Numbered from the stretch's first letter, positions 47,103 to 59,295 are shown. The stretch is DNA of 64,000 nt from Rhizomys pruinosus (GCA_009823505.1 VZQC01005731.1:130199-194198), one strand, 5' to 3'. Made by a program: numbers and translations. The notes: a model not told the origin generated them from the sequence alone.

Positions 47103-49020
47103 TGGGTTTTCATTTTGAGAACTAGTTATTCATAACTGCATCTAGCCAACAAATAAAAGCCATCATTGAACTGGGCCGATGGGAGTGTATATTCAGTATA
47201 TCTATAGAGAAAATAGAAAAGAACAAGTACAAACAGGCTTTGATAGAAACAAAGACATTTCATCTGCAAATAGAAGTAGGAAATGGAATGCAGATAAAAG
47301 TATAAGAGGATAAACCAGGCATGGTGGGACACGCCTTCAATCACAGCACTCAGGAGGCAGAGGTAGATAGATCTCTGTGAGATCGAGGCCAGCCTGGTCT
47401 ACATAATGAGTTTTAAGCCAGCTAGGGCCACAGGGAGCCCCCCAAAAATAAATTAAAAATTTATATATAAATAAATATAATGTTCAAAAAATTAAATATA
47501 TATGTTCAGTGGAAAACAAAGCCTGTGGGTGATCAAATATAAATATATATGAGGATTATAAGATTTGGTAATGGGTATTTGGCCTAACTTACTACTTTTT
47601 TCCCAAAAATTTTTTGGCTGTATCACCATCTGAGGACAAATAGGAAAGGAGGCTGAGGAGCCAGATAAGAGAAGACAGTGTAGACTGCTCTGGCAAACAG
47701 AAGAATAAATACACTAAGGTGGCCCTGGAGAGATGGCCTAGCAGTTAAGAGTGCTGAATGCTCTTACAGAGGACTCGGTTCAAGCCCCAGCACCCACATG
47801 GTGGCTGAAAACCATCTTTAACTCTACTTCCAGGGGAATCCAACGCCCTCTTCTGACCTCTGAGGCATTGCATGACACGGGTGAACAGACCTACATGCAG
47901 ACAGTACATTCATACACATACAAAAATAAAATTTAAGGAAAAAATACACTAAGGACAGGTAATCAGCTGTAAGACAGTGGCAAGGGCTAACATTAAGTTT
48001 ATGCCTTGAATTTATAGACAAATGAATACATGCAGATTTTACATTTGTAACATTTAGCTTCTTGAACATGTATGATAGGGCTGGAGAGATTGCTCAGTGG
48101 TTAAGAGCACAGGCTCCTTTTGCAGAGGACTTCGATTTGGTTCACCGACAGCTAACAGTTGTCTGTAACTCCATTTCCAAAGGATGTGATGCCATCTTCT
48201 GCATGCTCAGGAATTCCAACACGTGGTGCATATAAAACACTGATACACATAAAATAAACATTAAAAATATTTAAGTGCATATGATAGGAAACCTAAACTA
48301 CAAAAGAAAACAAGGAGAAAAGGGATCAGAGACAGGGAAATTGTGGCAACTCAGTGGATAACCAGGCCTGTGGGATGACACCGCTCAGAGACTGAGGCCA
48401 GGGAATGGGAGGAGTAAAGAGAGAGGGGCTTCCTGTGCAGGAGATGTAGCAGATGGTGCTATTTATTGGTAATAAAAGGTCAAGGGACATGGGATGTGGT
48501 CACAAAATCGTAGGTCACTGGATGTTAGAACCGAGGCCAGAGAAGTCAAGTCACTTTCCAATGGTGGTCACAGAGACCTTTGTTGGGCGCTCGGTATTAC
48601 TGAGAGGAATGTCAAAGCCAGGGTGTGTCCCTGGCAGGGACAGGACCCTCACTTCCTGTTAGCTACAACTTCTCTGCCACTCATTCTACTAACTCGAAGG
48701 TCAAGAAGAAGAGAGAAGAGGCATGTTTCCCTTTTGTTTCTAATTATGAGGGGCAAGTAGTAAAACGATTAATAAGAAGGTTGTGCTGACTGCTGAGAAG
48801 GCATTCTAAAATGAGACACACCTAACCTCTTCCCAGAGGCCAACCAAGTCTATTAGGAGAAATAGACTCACACAAAGAAATCAAAATAAGAGCTAGAAAT
48901 AGGGCCAGAGGATGTCAGCTCAGTTGGTAGAGTGCTTGGCTACCACGCACGAAGCAGTGGGTTCGGTCCACAGCACCTCGTAAACTGGGTGTGGTGTCTC
49001 ATGCCTGTAACCCCAGCAGT
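47103..49020. repeat. 1.92-kb tandem duplication, copy B
   Basis: Second copy in direct orientation. It includes the B1 (47314-47446), B2-type SINEs (about 47720-47933 and 48078-48271) and most of the composite SINE. It continues without a break into flanking DNA at 49021, unlike copy A. Confidence 0.97.
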
Positions 49021-49103
49021 CGGCAGCCAGAGGCACAAAAATCAGAAGTTTGACGTTCTCAGAGATACACCAAGTTTGGCCTGAGATACATAAGACTGTC
49101 TTC

Positions 49104-49105
<2 letters not shown>
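48901..49105 (+). mobile_element. ID-headed composite SINE, complete
   Basis: An ID-like tRNA head (gctcagttggtagagtgctt) plus a B1-like half (ctgggtgtggtgtctcatg to gagatacataagactgtc), ending in an AG microsatellite. Confidence 0.7.

Positions 49106-49141
<36 letters not shown>
49106..49141. repeat. (AG)n microsatellite
   Basis: About 18 AG units at the end of the composite SINE. Confidence 0.96.
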
Positions 49142-49144
<3 letters not shown>

Positions 49145-50544
49145 GGTGTCTAGAAAACAGCTAGCAGATTACCAGTAGCCACACATCAACAGTGGTCTGG
49201 AGGTTCTGAGTCAACATTCTCTTCATCCTAAATAAGGACTACACAGTGCATGTGCTTGCTACATAAACACAGTCTATAGACAAGTCCTCTAAATAGCTCC
49301 TGGATGCCTCTGACCTCCTCCTGCTTGGTAGTTCTGTACTTCTACTAAAGGAGAGCTAAAATCTTTCTAGTGATTCTTTGATTCTTCCTCTCCATACCAC
49401 CAGAAAAGGGAGTGTTACAAGTTTATTTGGGATTCCAGTCTGATATGAGTAGACAAGAGAGGGTGGGAGGGAAGACTGGCAATTCATTTGCTTAAAGGGC
49501 CCAGCTTTCAATGTGAAGCTAGTTGAAACTCTTTCCTCTTTCTCAAATGAAAGCCTCAAGACTTGGTAAGCCACTGTGAGAGATGTGAGTCTGCTCCAAG
49601 TGGGACCATGTAGCCACTGAGACTGACTTCACTGCTGCCAACAACAGAAAATCAGACCCTTAGGCTTTAGTCACATCTCTGCATCTGGAATCATGCAAAT
49701 GGGTGTTTCCTTTTATACATGAAACAAGTCTCTACAACTCAGGGCACTTTAAAAATGAGATTTCAGGATCAACTCTGGTATTCCCACAAATGGACATTTA
49801 TATAACTGAAGGGGGGAAAGAGCCAAGAAATAGCTGTCTCTGGCTTGTGGATTTCTAGAGGGAAAAAAGGTTCCACATTTATCCCATCACTATAATATAG
49901 AGAATGTTTTTAATGGCTATATAATCACCTTCATTTCCAATGTGATAATAATCACTTTCTTTCTCATGAAGAAATAGGAGATAAGTAAAAACTTCATATC
50001 AATTGTTGATCCCACTTGGGGGATCTGCATACTACAGTACAACTCATAGCTATCTGATGGTCTTCTTGCCAGAGAACCTTCAGTAGAGTTGAATGAGGTA
50101 CCCAGGCCCCTGCTCAGGCCTGCTGTGTTCATGACATGGCCTCTCTGTCTAAAATGTTCCATCTTTATCATTCTGTCTGGTAGGAGACACCCAGAGGTTA
50201 TGGCTTTGCTCACCAGTTCCCATTGTCTAGTTATATCCTAAATATTTCTCTTGTCTCTGTCCTAACCACTAAGCCTCAGTTCTCCACTTCCAAGTGCTCT
50301 TGATAGAGAAAATATTCCTAAGCAATCTGAAGACCATGACACACCCTTGCAGGAACCACGTAAACAGAGGATGAACAGCGTTCCAGGGAGAGGGATGTAG
50401 GGCAAGTGCTCAGTCTGGACAGGAGGGAGGATGCCCATGAACTTCACACACAGACATTTCTGTCCCCAGCCTGGCCCTGGGGTTCTAACATCCTCTAACA
50501 GACACTGAGTACAGAAAACAGAACTGATTGTTAAGCTCCAAGTA
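49142..50544. other. Unique sequence, no gene seen
   Basis: No exon or confident repeat recognised over 1.4 kb. Confidence 0.5.
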
Positions 50545-50650
50545 GCTGGGAACCTATAAACCCTCTAGGAAGGGCCCAAGTTGTACCCCAGACTTAATGA
50601 ATCAGAATTTGGGCTGGGGGACAAATCTCAGGCATGTATTTTTTTTAAGT
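50545..50650 (+). mobile_element. MER5A-like hAT fragment
   Basis: ccccagacttaatgaatcag, aatttgggctggggga and tctcaggcatgtat follow the MER5A order. Confidence 0.6.
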
Positions 50651-50789
50651 TCTCAAAAAGATTCATATTCAAAGCTGTAATTGGATTTAAGGTCTACTTC
50701 ATAGGATTGATATCAGGCTTAGGAACCTAAGACTAGACTAAGACTAAGACTAGACAAGTCACAGGACACAGAAGAGAACCTAACACAAG

Positions 50790-51372
50790 TTTTCTACGAA
50801 ATAGTTATTGTATAGAGGACACCTAATGACTTAGTGTTACACCCATAGATTAGCCTGTCTCTCATTTCTCACCAGAGAAGTTTCCTTATATATCAGATGA
50901 TGATTAGCACAGAAACCCACAACAGCCAATGTCTGGAGAACAAGAGGCTGCAGAGTGCTTACTCCTGAAGAGCACACCTATATCAAACTTCTGCCTCCCA
51001 AGGCTCAGAGACCGTTGTGGAAGAGGCAATGAAAAGACCGTAAGGGCCAGAGGAGGCGGACGACCACAAGGAAATGGAGTTCTCCAGACAGTTGGTCGGC
51101 TATGCATATGCGCTCACTGCAGTGGTGACAGCATGCAACAGACCCGTTCAAGCTCAAACCAGACAAAATCCCAGCACAGACATGAGGAATCTGGTTACGA
51201 AACCCCAACCCAAGGAATCTATCCAACTGATGGCTGCTGGGAGGGGCAGAGACAGTGTCTTCCAAGGATGGGACTGTTGGTACATTAACCAGGTTCCAGC
51301 AGATGGGCCCACACTGAAGGGCATTTGGGGACACTCATTAGACTGCATAGCCCATATATATGTATCTTAAAA
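50790..51372 (+). mobile_element. L1 (Lx-like) 3' UTR fragment
   Basis: tctcatttctcaccagagaag, gctcagagaccgttgtgg, gacgaccacaaggaaatgg, gctgctgggaggggcagagac and gatgggcccacactgaaggg are L1 3' UTR landmarks also present in antisense at 4283-5600. Confidence 0.65.
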
Positions 51373-51375
51373 ATA

Positions 51376-51520
51376 GCCAGGCGTGGTGGTGCACACCTTT
51401 AATCCCAGCACTCAGGAGGCAGAGGCAGGCAGATCTCTGTGAGTTCAAGGCCAGCCTGGTCTACAGAGTGAGTTCCAGGACAGCTGGGACTGAAGGGAGA
51501 CCCTGCCTCGAAAATACAAA
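51376..51520 (+). mobile_element. B1 SINE
   Basis: gccaggcgtggtggtgcac to gagaccctgcctcgaaaat, closely following the L1 fragment. Confidence 0.94.
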
Positions 51521-51761
51521 TAATATTTAATTGGGGGACAATAAGAAGTGGAGATAGGGGAGAGAATCTAAATGACAGCCAATTATATTGTATAAAATCA
51601 CTAATTTTGTTTTGTTTTGTTTTAAAAGCTAAGATTGAAAACCACTGTCCTGCCTTAGTACAAGAGAGGGGGCATTTATACTTTCCAAAAAATGTATGTT
51701 TCTGCCTCTCTTCTTTATTCTAGATTTAACTGTATTACCCTGGAGCAGAGGGGGGCGAGAA

Positions 51762-51816
<55 letters not shown>

Positions 51817-52745
51817 CAGAGACAGAGAGACAGAGACAGAGAGAGACAGAGAGAGAAAGAAAGAGAGAGAGAGAGACCTTCCCCCTTGATGGGAAATGAA
51901 GTGACAACCATTACCCACCACTCACCGTCCAGACAGGCTCCCCTGTCCTCCTGGTAAAGGAAGGCTGATGCCAAGTCCCTGAAGATCAGCTATTATCTCC
52001 CCAACCCCCAAGTTAATGCAGACCTTTTGGACTGGCAGGGTTTTGAGACAATTCATTCAAAGCAATCTGCTGCTGAGTAGAAAGAAGGTAGAAAGCCTAA
52101 TCAGGAAAGGCGCCCCTCGGAGCCTGGAGCCCAGGAGAAAAGAGGGCTCAGGGCAGCTCTGTTTGCATAACCAGCAGGTGAACTCCAAAAGCAAGTGACC
52201 TGGTTTCAGCAGCAGTAAGACACTGCTGTTCCTAAGCAACAGGCAGGTGCCTATATTGCCCACCCTGGCTCAAGCAGGCATCCTTCACCTCCCTGTTTCT
52301 TTCATAGCTCAACCCATTTCCTATCTACCTGCAGAGCCGAGCTTGAAATGGACTGCTCTTCTCCCTGCACACTGCCTCACACACAGCCAATAATTTTCTG
52401 AAAGACTCAGTCCCGTTCTTTTCGGGTACAAGGAAAGGAACATAATCTGGAACGCCATCTGCCATCCTGAAATAGCCAATGGTGGCACTATTTTTACCCA
52501 GCAATTATCAAACAAATGGAGTCATTTGAAAGCATCACAGCTGTTCCTCGGTGTTTTCTCCGTTCAAATATGACATGGTGCGTGCTGATCTTGTTTTCTG
52601 CTTTGTGTCCCATGTACAACAAGGCAATGATTTCTCAGCCTCCCATCACAACACAAGTCAAAGAGTGAACTCCACCCTGAGCCACTCAAAATCCTTCCTT
52701 TTCATGATTAGATGGTCAGGACTTCACTGAATACCATTCTCATTT
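51521..52745. other. Unique sequence with one GA satellite
   Basis: No exon or dispersed repeat recognised apart from the GA tract and a short TTTTG run at 51607-51624. Confidence 0.5.
51757..51876. repeat. (GA)n/(GACAGA)n satellite
   Basis: About 120 bp of GA with a central GACAGA block. Arg/Glu/Asp and Ser/Leu reading frames are artefacts. Confidence 0.97.
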
Positions 52746-52760
52746 AGAAAGTGAATTCGG

Positions 52761-53007
52761 GGGCTGGAGAGATGGCCTAGTGGTTAAGAGCACCGACCGC
52801 TCTTGCAGAGGACCCAGGTTCAATCCCCAGCACCCACATGGCGGCCGAGAACTGTCTGAAACTCCAATTCCAGGAGAACTCCAGTTCCAGGGGAATCCAA
52901 GACCCTCTTCTGACCTCCGCGGCACTGAATGACACGGGTGCACAAACTTGCATGCAGACAGTACATTCATACACGTACAGAAATAAATAAAAAAAAATTT
53001 TTTTTAA
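52761..53007 (+). mobile_element. B2-superfamily SINE with 15-bp target duplication
   Basis: A copy of the 17-bp-duplication subfamily. The perfect direct repeat AGAAAGTGAATTCGG is at 52746-52760 and 53008-53022. Confidence 0.97.
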
Positions 53008-53164
53008 AGAAAGTGAATTCGGCGAGCTGTATGTTTCTGGGAGTGTACTAGGGACACTTCAATCATGAAGAAAACATCAAGTTTCTCCTGCTAGAAAGAA
53101 ACCTAAAAGAAGCATTAGTACATTTGCATGTATGTCCAGGAGCATGCAGCAGAGGGGAAGAAGT

Positions 53165-53450
53165 TATGTATGTATGAGTGCTCATGTGGCAACCTCAGAT
53201 GTTATTCCTCAGGAGCTGTCCAACCTACATTCCGAGACACGGTCTCTCGCCGGACCTGGGGCTGACTTGCTGGACCTGGGGCTGGCTCTCTGATAAGGCT
53301 ATAATGGCTGGCTGGCAATCCACAGCGCTGGGATTGCAGGTGCATGACCTGGGATTACAAGGGCATCCTGCTTTACATAAGGGTGTTAGATTCAAACTCA
53401 GGTCCTCATGTTTGTCCAGAAAGCATTTTACCAACTAAACTATCCCCTAC
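53165..53450 (-). mobile_element. Old composite rodent SINE (RSINE/B3-like)
   Basis: gagacacggtctctcgcc, cacagcgctgggattgcagg, ttcaaactcaggtcctcatg and ccagaaagcattttaccaac follow the antisense order. A 21-bp internal duplication (ggacctggggctg) is present at about 53248-53283. Confidence 0.55.
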
Positions 53451-53559
53451 CCCCCCCCATTAGTACTTTTAATGAAATACAATTTGACAAAAAATGAATT
53501 CTGGTTTCCTATTACCAACCACCATAAAAATAAATCTCCCTAGTAAACACATGCTCACA

Positions 53560-53647
53560 CAAATGTATATGTGTACACGTGCTCAAACATGTATATGTTT
53601 ACACATACACACACATACACACACATACACACACACACACACACACC
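53560..53647. repeat. (CA)n-rich microsatellite
   Basis: Imperfect CACA/TACA units ending in a pure CA run. Confidence 0.94.
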
Positions 53648-54438
53648 TCTATAAAATAGCTGTCATTCTTCTTATCTACCTGCATCTGAAATCTCTTCCT
53701 CAATTTGAGGAATTCCCCAACATAGAGAAGCAGTTCTTACCACATCACCCATGAAAATGCCACTTATGTTCCAGCTTTTCCTGGAGTTGTGACAAAGCCC
53801 CAGGATCTCGGCACCACTAATCAGAAGGACCTATCCAAGAATATAAGCTCACCTGGCACTCCTTTGGGGACGCAAGCACCCTTTGAGGGCTGCTGCAGAC
53901 ATGCACCATTCAATACCAACAATAAGGGACCAAGATGAAGCTCCTAGGGCTCTACAGTGATAGGAATGCCCACCAGACTCACACCACAGGGCCCTGTACC
54001 TGCTTGATAGCTGCAGGGGCTGGCACAGGCACACACTGTTCATGCCAACAGTGCCAGGGAGCAAGATGAAACCTTGGGACCAGACCCTAGCTCCATACAG
54101 TCTGGCTCTCCAGCCCTCCAAAGACACTCAAGCAGACAGCATCCTTTCAAATAACTCACTCAATGCTTCCATCTACAAGCCTTGAATTTTATTGCTACAA
54201 ATTAGAACCCTACATCAGATTTTTTAAAGTTTTTAACACTTTCACACTTGAAGATCAATAATATGTTTGGAGTTTTTGTTACTTCTCACATCTTTTCCAG
54301 TTTTTTTTTTCCTAATTCTCAATGTCTATTCATTATTTCATGCATCACTAACCCACAGAAATGTCTCTAATTCATGAAAATTCCCTCACTCCTCATTTTG
54401 AAATAGGAATGTAAACAAAAGCAAGAAAAGCAACAGGA
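53648..54438. other. Unique sequence with an imperfect internal repeat
   Basis: Related segments at about 53884-53950 and 54009-54080 share gctgcag, accaa, gggac/gggagcaagatgaa. No gene seen. Confidence 0.45.
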
Positions 54439-54444
54439 AGGAGG

Positions 54445-54888
54445 TGTTGGGCCCTGCAGGCCCTCCATACTCATGTTCTACCTGTGGGCCCTAAGAGAAT
54501 GCGGCCTACTGTAATCCCCTGAGCCTGACTGGAGTTTGGCAACCTGTCTTTGGCCAGTCAGGTCACTTCTGCATAGGAGTGACTCAGCATAGCCCGACCG
54601 GAAAGTGCCTCTACCAAGATACAACCAATGTGGGGAATTACTATTGGCCCAAAGCTATCCCCCCACTCTAAGTATCTCCTCTCCCGCCTTCTTTTCTCCA
54701 CCCCTCCCGCCAAGCAAATATAAGCGGCAGCCCGATGCAATAAAGTGAGTCCTTGCTTTGATGAGCTCCTGGTCTGCTGTGTTCTCTTTCGGACCATCAA
54801 CACTCATCATCCCTCTCAGCCCCATCCACCGAGGAGGCCGGCTGGTTCGAGCCTCTTCTCCCCAGTCCCTCTTCAGGTGACACCCGCA
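54445..54888 (+). mobile_element. Class II (ERVK-type) solo LTR, 444 bp
   Basis: It begins TGTTGGGCCCTGCAGG and ends GACACCCGCA (5'-TG...CA-3'). Inside are a CCAAT box (near 54617), a TATA-like aaatataag (54716-54724) and an AATAAA signal (54739-54744). The R/U5-like part follows. The 6-bp direct repeat AGGAGG flanks it at 54439-54444 and 54889-54894, matching class II ERV integration. No gag, pol or env sequence is present, so it is a solo LTR left by LTR-LTR recombination. Confidence 0.85.
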
Positions 54889-54894
54889 AGGAGG

Positions 54895-55221
54895 TAGAGA
54901 CTGGCATACACATGGTTAGGGGACTATTCTCAGAAAATGAGGAAGTCTTCTGTCTGCTCACTAAAGCAAGCTGCACCTGGCCTTGGCCACTGCACAGACT
55001 CCTCGTCTCACCGTGAGGGGCAGCACAGCTCAGATGTTAATCTGCTCATACAGATCTCCAGGTGTGATGTTAAATGCAGGCATAGACAGAAGGGCTGAGC
55101 TGTTCCCAGGCGACATCCATGCTGTTCCACTCCAACAGCATTTGCATAACAAGCTTGTCCAGTATTCAGGTGCTACTCCTGAGTCCCAAAGTAAAACTCC
55201 CCCAGTGCTAAGAAAATAAAT
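54895..55221. other. Unique sequence, no gene seen
   Basis: No repeat or exon recognised. Confidence 0.45.
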
Positions 55222-55338
55222 AGGCCAACTATAGTGGTACATGCCTTTAATCCCAGTACTTAGGAGGTAGTGGGGTCCACATGTCAAGTTCCAGGGCAGC
55301 TAAGCAGTAAGAAAGACAGTAAGATTATGTCTGAAATT
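55222..55338 (+). mobile_element. B1 SINE, internally deleted
   Basis: gccaactatagtggtacatg, cccagtacttaggaggtag, then a deletion to aagttccagggcagc, ending in an ATTA tail. Confidence 0.75.
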
Positions 55339-55371
55339 AATTAATTAATAATAAATTAATAAATGAATGAA

Positions 55372-55592
55372 TGGCTGCAGAGATGGGTCAGCAGTTAAGC
55401 GCACTGGCTGCTCTTGCAGAGAACCCAGGTTCAGTTCCCAGAACTCACATGGTGACTGACAGTGGTCCATAACTCCAGTTCTAGGGGTTCTAACACCCTC
55501 TTCTGACCTCCACAGGCATTTCACAACATGGGTGTACACTTACATATATGCAGGCAATACACTCATACACATAGAATGAAAATAAAATATTT
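55372..55592 (+). mobile_element. B2-superfamily SINE without 17-bp duplication
   Basis: tggctgcagagatgggtcag, ggttcagttcccagaactc, a single aactccagttctagggg unit and a gcaggcaatacactcatac tail. Confidence 0.88.
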
Positions 55593-55699
55593 TTCAAATA
55601 TACATAAAAAATTAAAATAAATTTCAATATTATCCTCTACTTCTGGAGCTTATCTGTCTACTTGTTTATTTTGATTTATATTAGGAATAAGTAGATATC

Positions 55700-55913
55700 T
55701 TTTTTTTTAAACAGAGTCTCATGTATCTCAAGCTGGAATATTTCCAATGAAGCTAAAGAGGATCTTGAATTTCTGATCCTCCTGCTTCTGCCTCCCACGT
55801 GCTAGAATTACATGTACGATGATGCCCAATTTATGTGGTGCTAGGAGGGCTCAAACCCAAGGTTTCATGCATGCCAGGCAAGCACTCTGCCAATTATGCT
55901 ATATCCCCGGCCC
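55700..55913 (-). mobile_element. B4 SINE
   Basis: An antisense B1-like half (acagagtctcatgtatctc, cctgcttctgcctccc) then an ID-like half (gcaagcactctgccaatta, tgctatatccccggcccc). Confidence 0.7.
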
Positions 55914-55944
55914 CAAGAAAAACTAGACTTTAAAATGGTAACAG

Positions 55945-56140
55945 GGGCTGGAGAGATGGCTCAGCAGTTAAGAGCACCGAATACTCTTGCAGAGGACCTG
56001 GGTTCAATTCCCAACACCCACATGGCGGCTAAGAACCATCTTTAACTCCAGTTCCAGAGGAATCCGACGCCCTCTTCTGACCTCTGCGGCATTGCACGAC
56101 AAGGGTGCACAGACCTACATGCAGACAGTACATTCATATA

Positions 56141-56174
<34 letters not shown>

Positions 56175-56178
56175 ATAT
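55945..56178 (+). mobile_element. B2-superfamily SINE without 17-bp duplication
   Basis: ggggctggagagatggctcag to cagacagtacattcatat with an AAT microsatellite tail (56139-56170). Confidence 0.93.
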
Positions 56179-56562
56179 CTTATGGGTCATGCCTCATACC
56201 AAATGGAAAATTTTCCATGTGTAAAGTAGTAGAATATATAAATATAATTGTATCTTACCTCAGTGGTGAGGAAACTTAAATTCTACATATAGTCTATGTA
56301 ATACAAAAGGCCCTTGGGCTTTCATTTAGATAGAGTATCCATTAATACTGCTTCCTAGTATCAAAAATTCTTATTTAGATGGACTTTAAAATGCAAATTA
56401 AAGTCTTAAAGCTTTAATTTTGAAGCATAATAACATCTAGTCCTAAAGTTGAAAACTCACAAAGACACAATCTTCTCTACTTCATCTGATGTACAAATGC
56501 ATTTTCTACATATCCTCACCTCACTTCCTTTCAATGTTTTCCATAGCAAGGTCTTTGACACA
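56179..56562. other. Unique sequence, no gene seen
   Basis: AT-rich; no repeat or exon recognised. Confidence 0.5.
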
Positions 56563-56571
56563 GAAAAGCCT

Positions 56572-56737
56572 TTTTTTTTTTTTTTTTTTTTGTCTTTTAT
56601 GAGACAGGGTCTCCCTATAGCACCAGTTGTCCTGGAACTCACTCTGTAGACCAGGCTGGCCTTGAACTCACAAAGATCCACCTGCCTCTGTCTCCCAAGT
56701 GCTAGGATTAAAGGCATGGCCACCACGCCCGGCTCTT
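56572..56737 (-). mobile_element. B1 SINE with 9-bp target duplication
   Basis: Antisense B1 with a long T run. The direct repeat GAAAAGCCT is at 56563-56571 and 56738-56746. Confidence 0.95.
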
Positions 56738-56746
56738 GAAAAGCCT

Positions 56747-57289
56747 ATTTCTTGTCAAAATGAATAAAGCTGTCTTGTAACATGCTGCAGAATTAGAGCT
56801 CACATTGACCCTCCTCTATGGAGCTCACACACCACACCACTTAAGCAGCTTTAACACACAAAATTGGCCATCATATTTTTCTGAACATTACCAGTATCAT
56901 TCGAAGGCATTATATATTCTGCTTTACTTACAACAGCAACAATCCCTCACTAGTCATGTACAAAATTTCACAATACATGAGAAAATTAAGGAAAACCATC
57001 AGCCCTTCTCACCTCTTTTTTCCCACACTCTAGAGATGACTGCAATCAGTCTACAGTTTCATAGCCAGCTATAGGTTAGAGAAAACACTCACTTTCAGCT
57101 ATCCTGTCTTCTTTATATTATGATAGACAACATAGATTAGTGATCAAAATAACAAATAAGTCAGAGATATTTTAGGATTGCTATTGTAGATATTATACTC
57201 AAGTCATCACAAAAAAATACTGAGCCTGAGCAATGTTAATGTGATCTGATCACAACTGTGCTCTTATATTGTAGAATCCCTTAAAAAAT
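56747..57289. other. Unique sequence, no gene seen
   Basis: No repeat or exon recognised. Confidence 0.5.
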
Positions 57290-57478
57290 AAACAAATACA
57301 TAAATTATTTATTTATTTTTAACAAATCTAGACCCGTGTTCCCGCCCATTCCCCCACCCCCCAGACTTCATGCATTCTGCCAAACATGATTTCATCTCTT
57401 AGTCTTCTCAATATTTCCAGGGGGAAGTTACGTTTTGGAGAAGTTCACATGTTTCAGTCAGTTTCTTGATGCAGTCTT
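57290..57478 (-). mobile_element. L1 3' end, first copy
   Basis: tttatttatttttaacaaatc, cattcccccaccccccagac, tttcatctcttagtcttc and catgtttcagtcagtttc are repeated by the next element at 57495-57665, with many small indels between them. Confidence 0.75.
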
Positions 57479-59057
57479 TTTTTTTTTTTCCACATAAATT
57501 TATTTATTTATTTTTAACAAACTAGACCCTGTTCCACCCATTCCCCCCACCCCCGCCAGAGCTCATATTTCTGCAAACATACTTTTTCATCTCTTAGTCT
57601 TTCTCAATATTTTCCATGGGGAAGTTGACTGTTTTGAGCAGAAGTTTCACTGTTTCAGTCAGTTCTCTTTGATGCAGTCCATTCTGTTGTTGTTTGTTGT
57701 TTCCAAATGCATTGCGCCCAACTGCTTGTACAAAAGCTCAGGGGACCGACACAAGAAATACTTACAACTGGGATTGCATTAGCATCCACAGATGAGGGAT
57801 ACCATTCGTCGTTTGTTTTTTTGGGACTGTGTTACTTCACTCAGCATGATGTCCTATAGCTCCAGCCATTTTCCTGCAAAGCTCGGGATGTCGTCTTTCT
57901 TTCTGCTGCATAGAACTCCATTGTGTAGATGTACCACATTTCTCTATCCACTATCAGTTGAGGGGCATTTGGGTTGGTTCCAGCTCCTTGCTATTGTGAA
58001 GAGAGCTGACAATAAACAGGGGCCGTGCAGGTTTCTCTGTGGTGGCGTAAGTCTTGAGGGTACATGCCTAGTAGTGGTATGGCTGGGTCGGGGTGGCAAA
58101 TTCATTCCAAGTCTTCCAAGGCTCTCCACATGCTTTCCATAGTGGCTGTACGAGTTTACATTCCCACCAGCAGTGGATGAGTGTTCCCCTTTCCCACAAC
58201 ACCTCTCCAGCACTTGGTATCATTTGTTTTCTTGATCCTAGCCAGTCTTATTGGAGTAAGATGATATCTAAAGTGGTTTTTCATTTGCATTTTCCTTAAT
58301 GATTAGTGATTTGAACATTTCTTGAGGTGTTTCTCAGACATCTCTAATTCCTCACTTGTGAAAGTCCTCTGTTCAGTTTCTTGCTCCATCTATTGAGTGG
58401 GTCATTTGTTTTCTTTTTTCTTTGTTTTTTGAGTAGTTTATATATCTGGAAATCAATGCTTTGTCAGATGTTTCTGCAGTGTGAAGATTTCCTCCCACTC
58501 TGTGGGATTTTCCTTCACTTCCTTGATTGTTCTTTGGATGTACAGAAGCTTTTGGTTTGATGAGGTCCCATTTGTCAATTGTCGACCGATTCTTGTGCAG
58601 CTCTGTCTGATTTTGGAAGTCTTTTCCTACACCTAGGTCTTGTAGTCTGCTGCTAACTTTTCTTCTATCACCTTCAGAGATTGTGTGTCATGTTGAGGTC
58701 TTTAATCCATCTGGAGTTGACTTTTGTACAGGGCGAGAGGTAGGGTTTAATTTCATTCTTCTACAAGTGGTGATCCAGTTTTGCCAACACCACTTGCTGA
58801 AGATGCTGTCTTTTCTCCATTCTGTATTCTTGGCCCCCTTGTCAAATATGAGATGGCTGAAATTGTGTGTGCTCAGATTTGGATCTTCGGTTTTGTTCCA
58901 TTGGTCAACAGGTCTGTTTTTGTGCCAGTACCAGGCTGTTTTTATGACTATAGCCCTGTAGTATAGTTTGAAGTCTGGTATAGAGATCCCCCCTGTGTAG
59001 CTCTTTTCACTCAGGGTTGTTTTGGCTATTCCGGGTCTTTTGTTCTTCCAAAAATAA
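57479..59057 (-). mobile_element. 5'-truncated L1
   Basis: It starts with a 12-base T run (poly(A) in reverse, 57479-57490). The L1 3' UTR follows, then the antisense ORF2 C-terminal region, breaking off near 59057. The part up to about 58680 is rich in one-base deletions; the last 370 bp read cleanly. I could not find a target duplication. Confidence 0.85.
58688..59057 (-). pseudogene. L1 ORF2 C-terminal remnant
   Basis: ORF2p is the L1 endonuclease/reverse transcriptase. On the minus strand from about 59057 the frame gives KRPGIAKTTLSEKSYTGGIS, PDFKLYYRAIVIKTAWYWHK and NRPVDQWNKTEDPNL. This is a conserved ORF2p segment C-terminal to the reverse transcriptase domain. The upstream domains are absent because of 5' truncation, and the frame is lost below 58688. 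Confidence 0.9.
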
Positions 59058-59295
59058 ATAAATAAACAAACAAATAAAAAAATTTTTTTTAAAAAGAGCA
59101 AGAAAGTTTTCTCCTGAGAAGAATTAGAAAAGGCTAGGGCAGAGAATGAAGAGAAATATCAAGGAAAGGGTATGGCAGACAGTGAGGATGAGGACCATTA
59201 TAAGTGAATTCTTGGATTATTACATTATTGCCAGTCTTTGCTTTCTTTGAACTGTCCCAAACCCAGGTGAGTAAAGGAATTTTACAATTTTTAAA

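Noticed and set aside
54445..54888. Possibility of a complete provirus
   Set aside because: Only one LTR with its own 6-bp target duplication on both sides; no internal retroviral sequence in the window.
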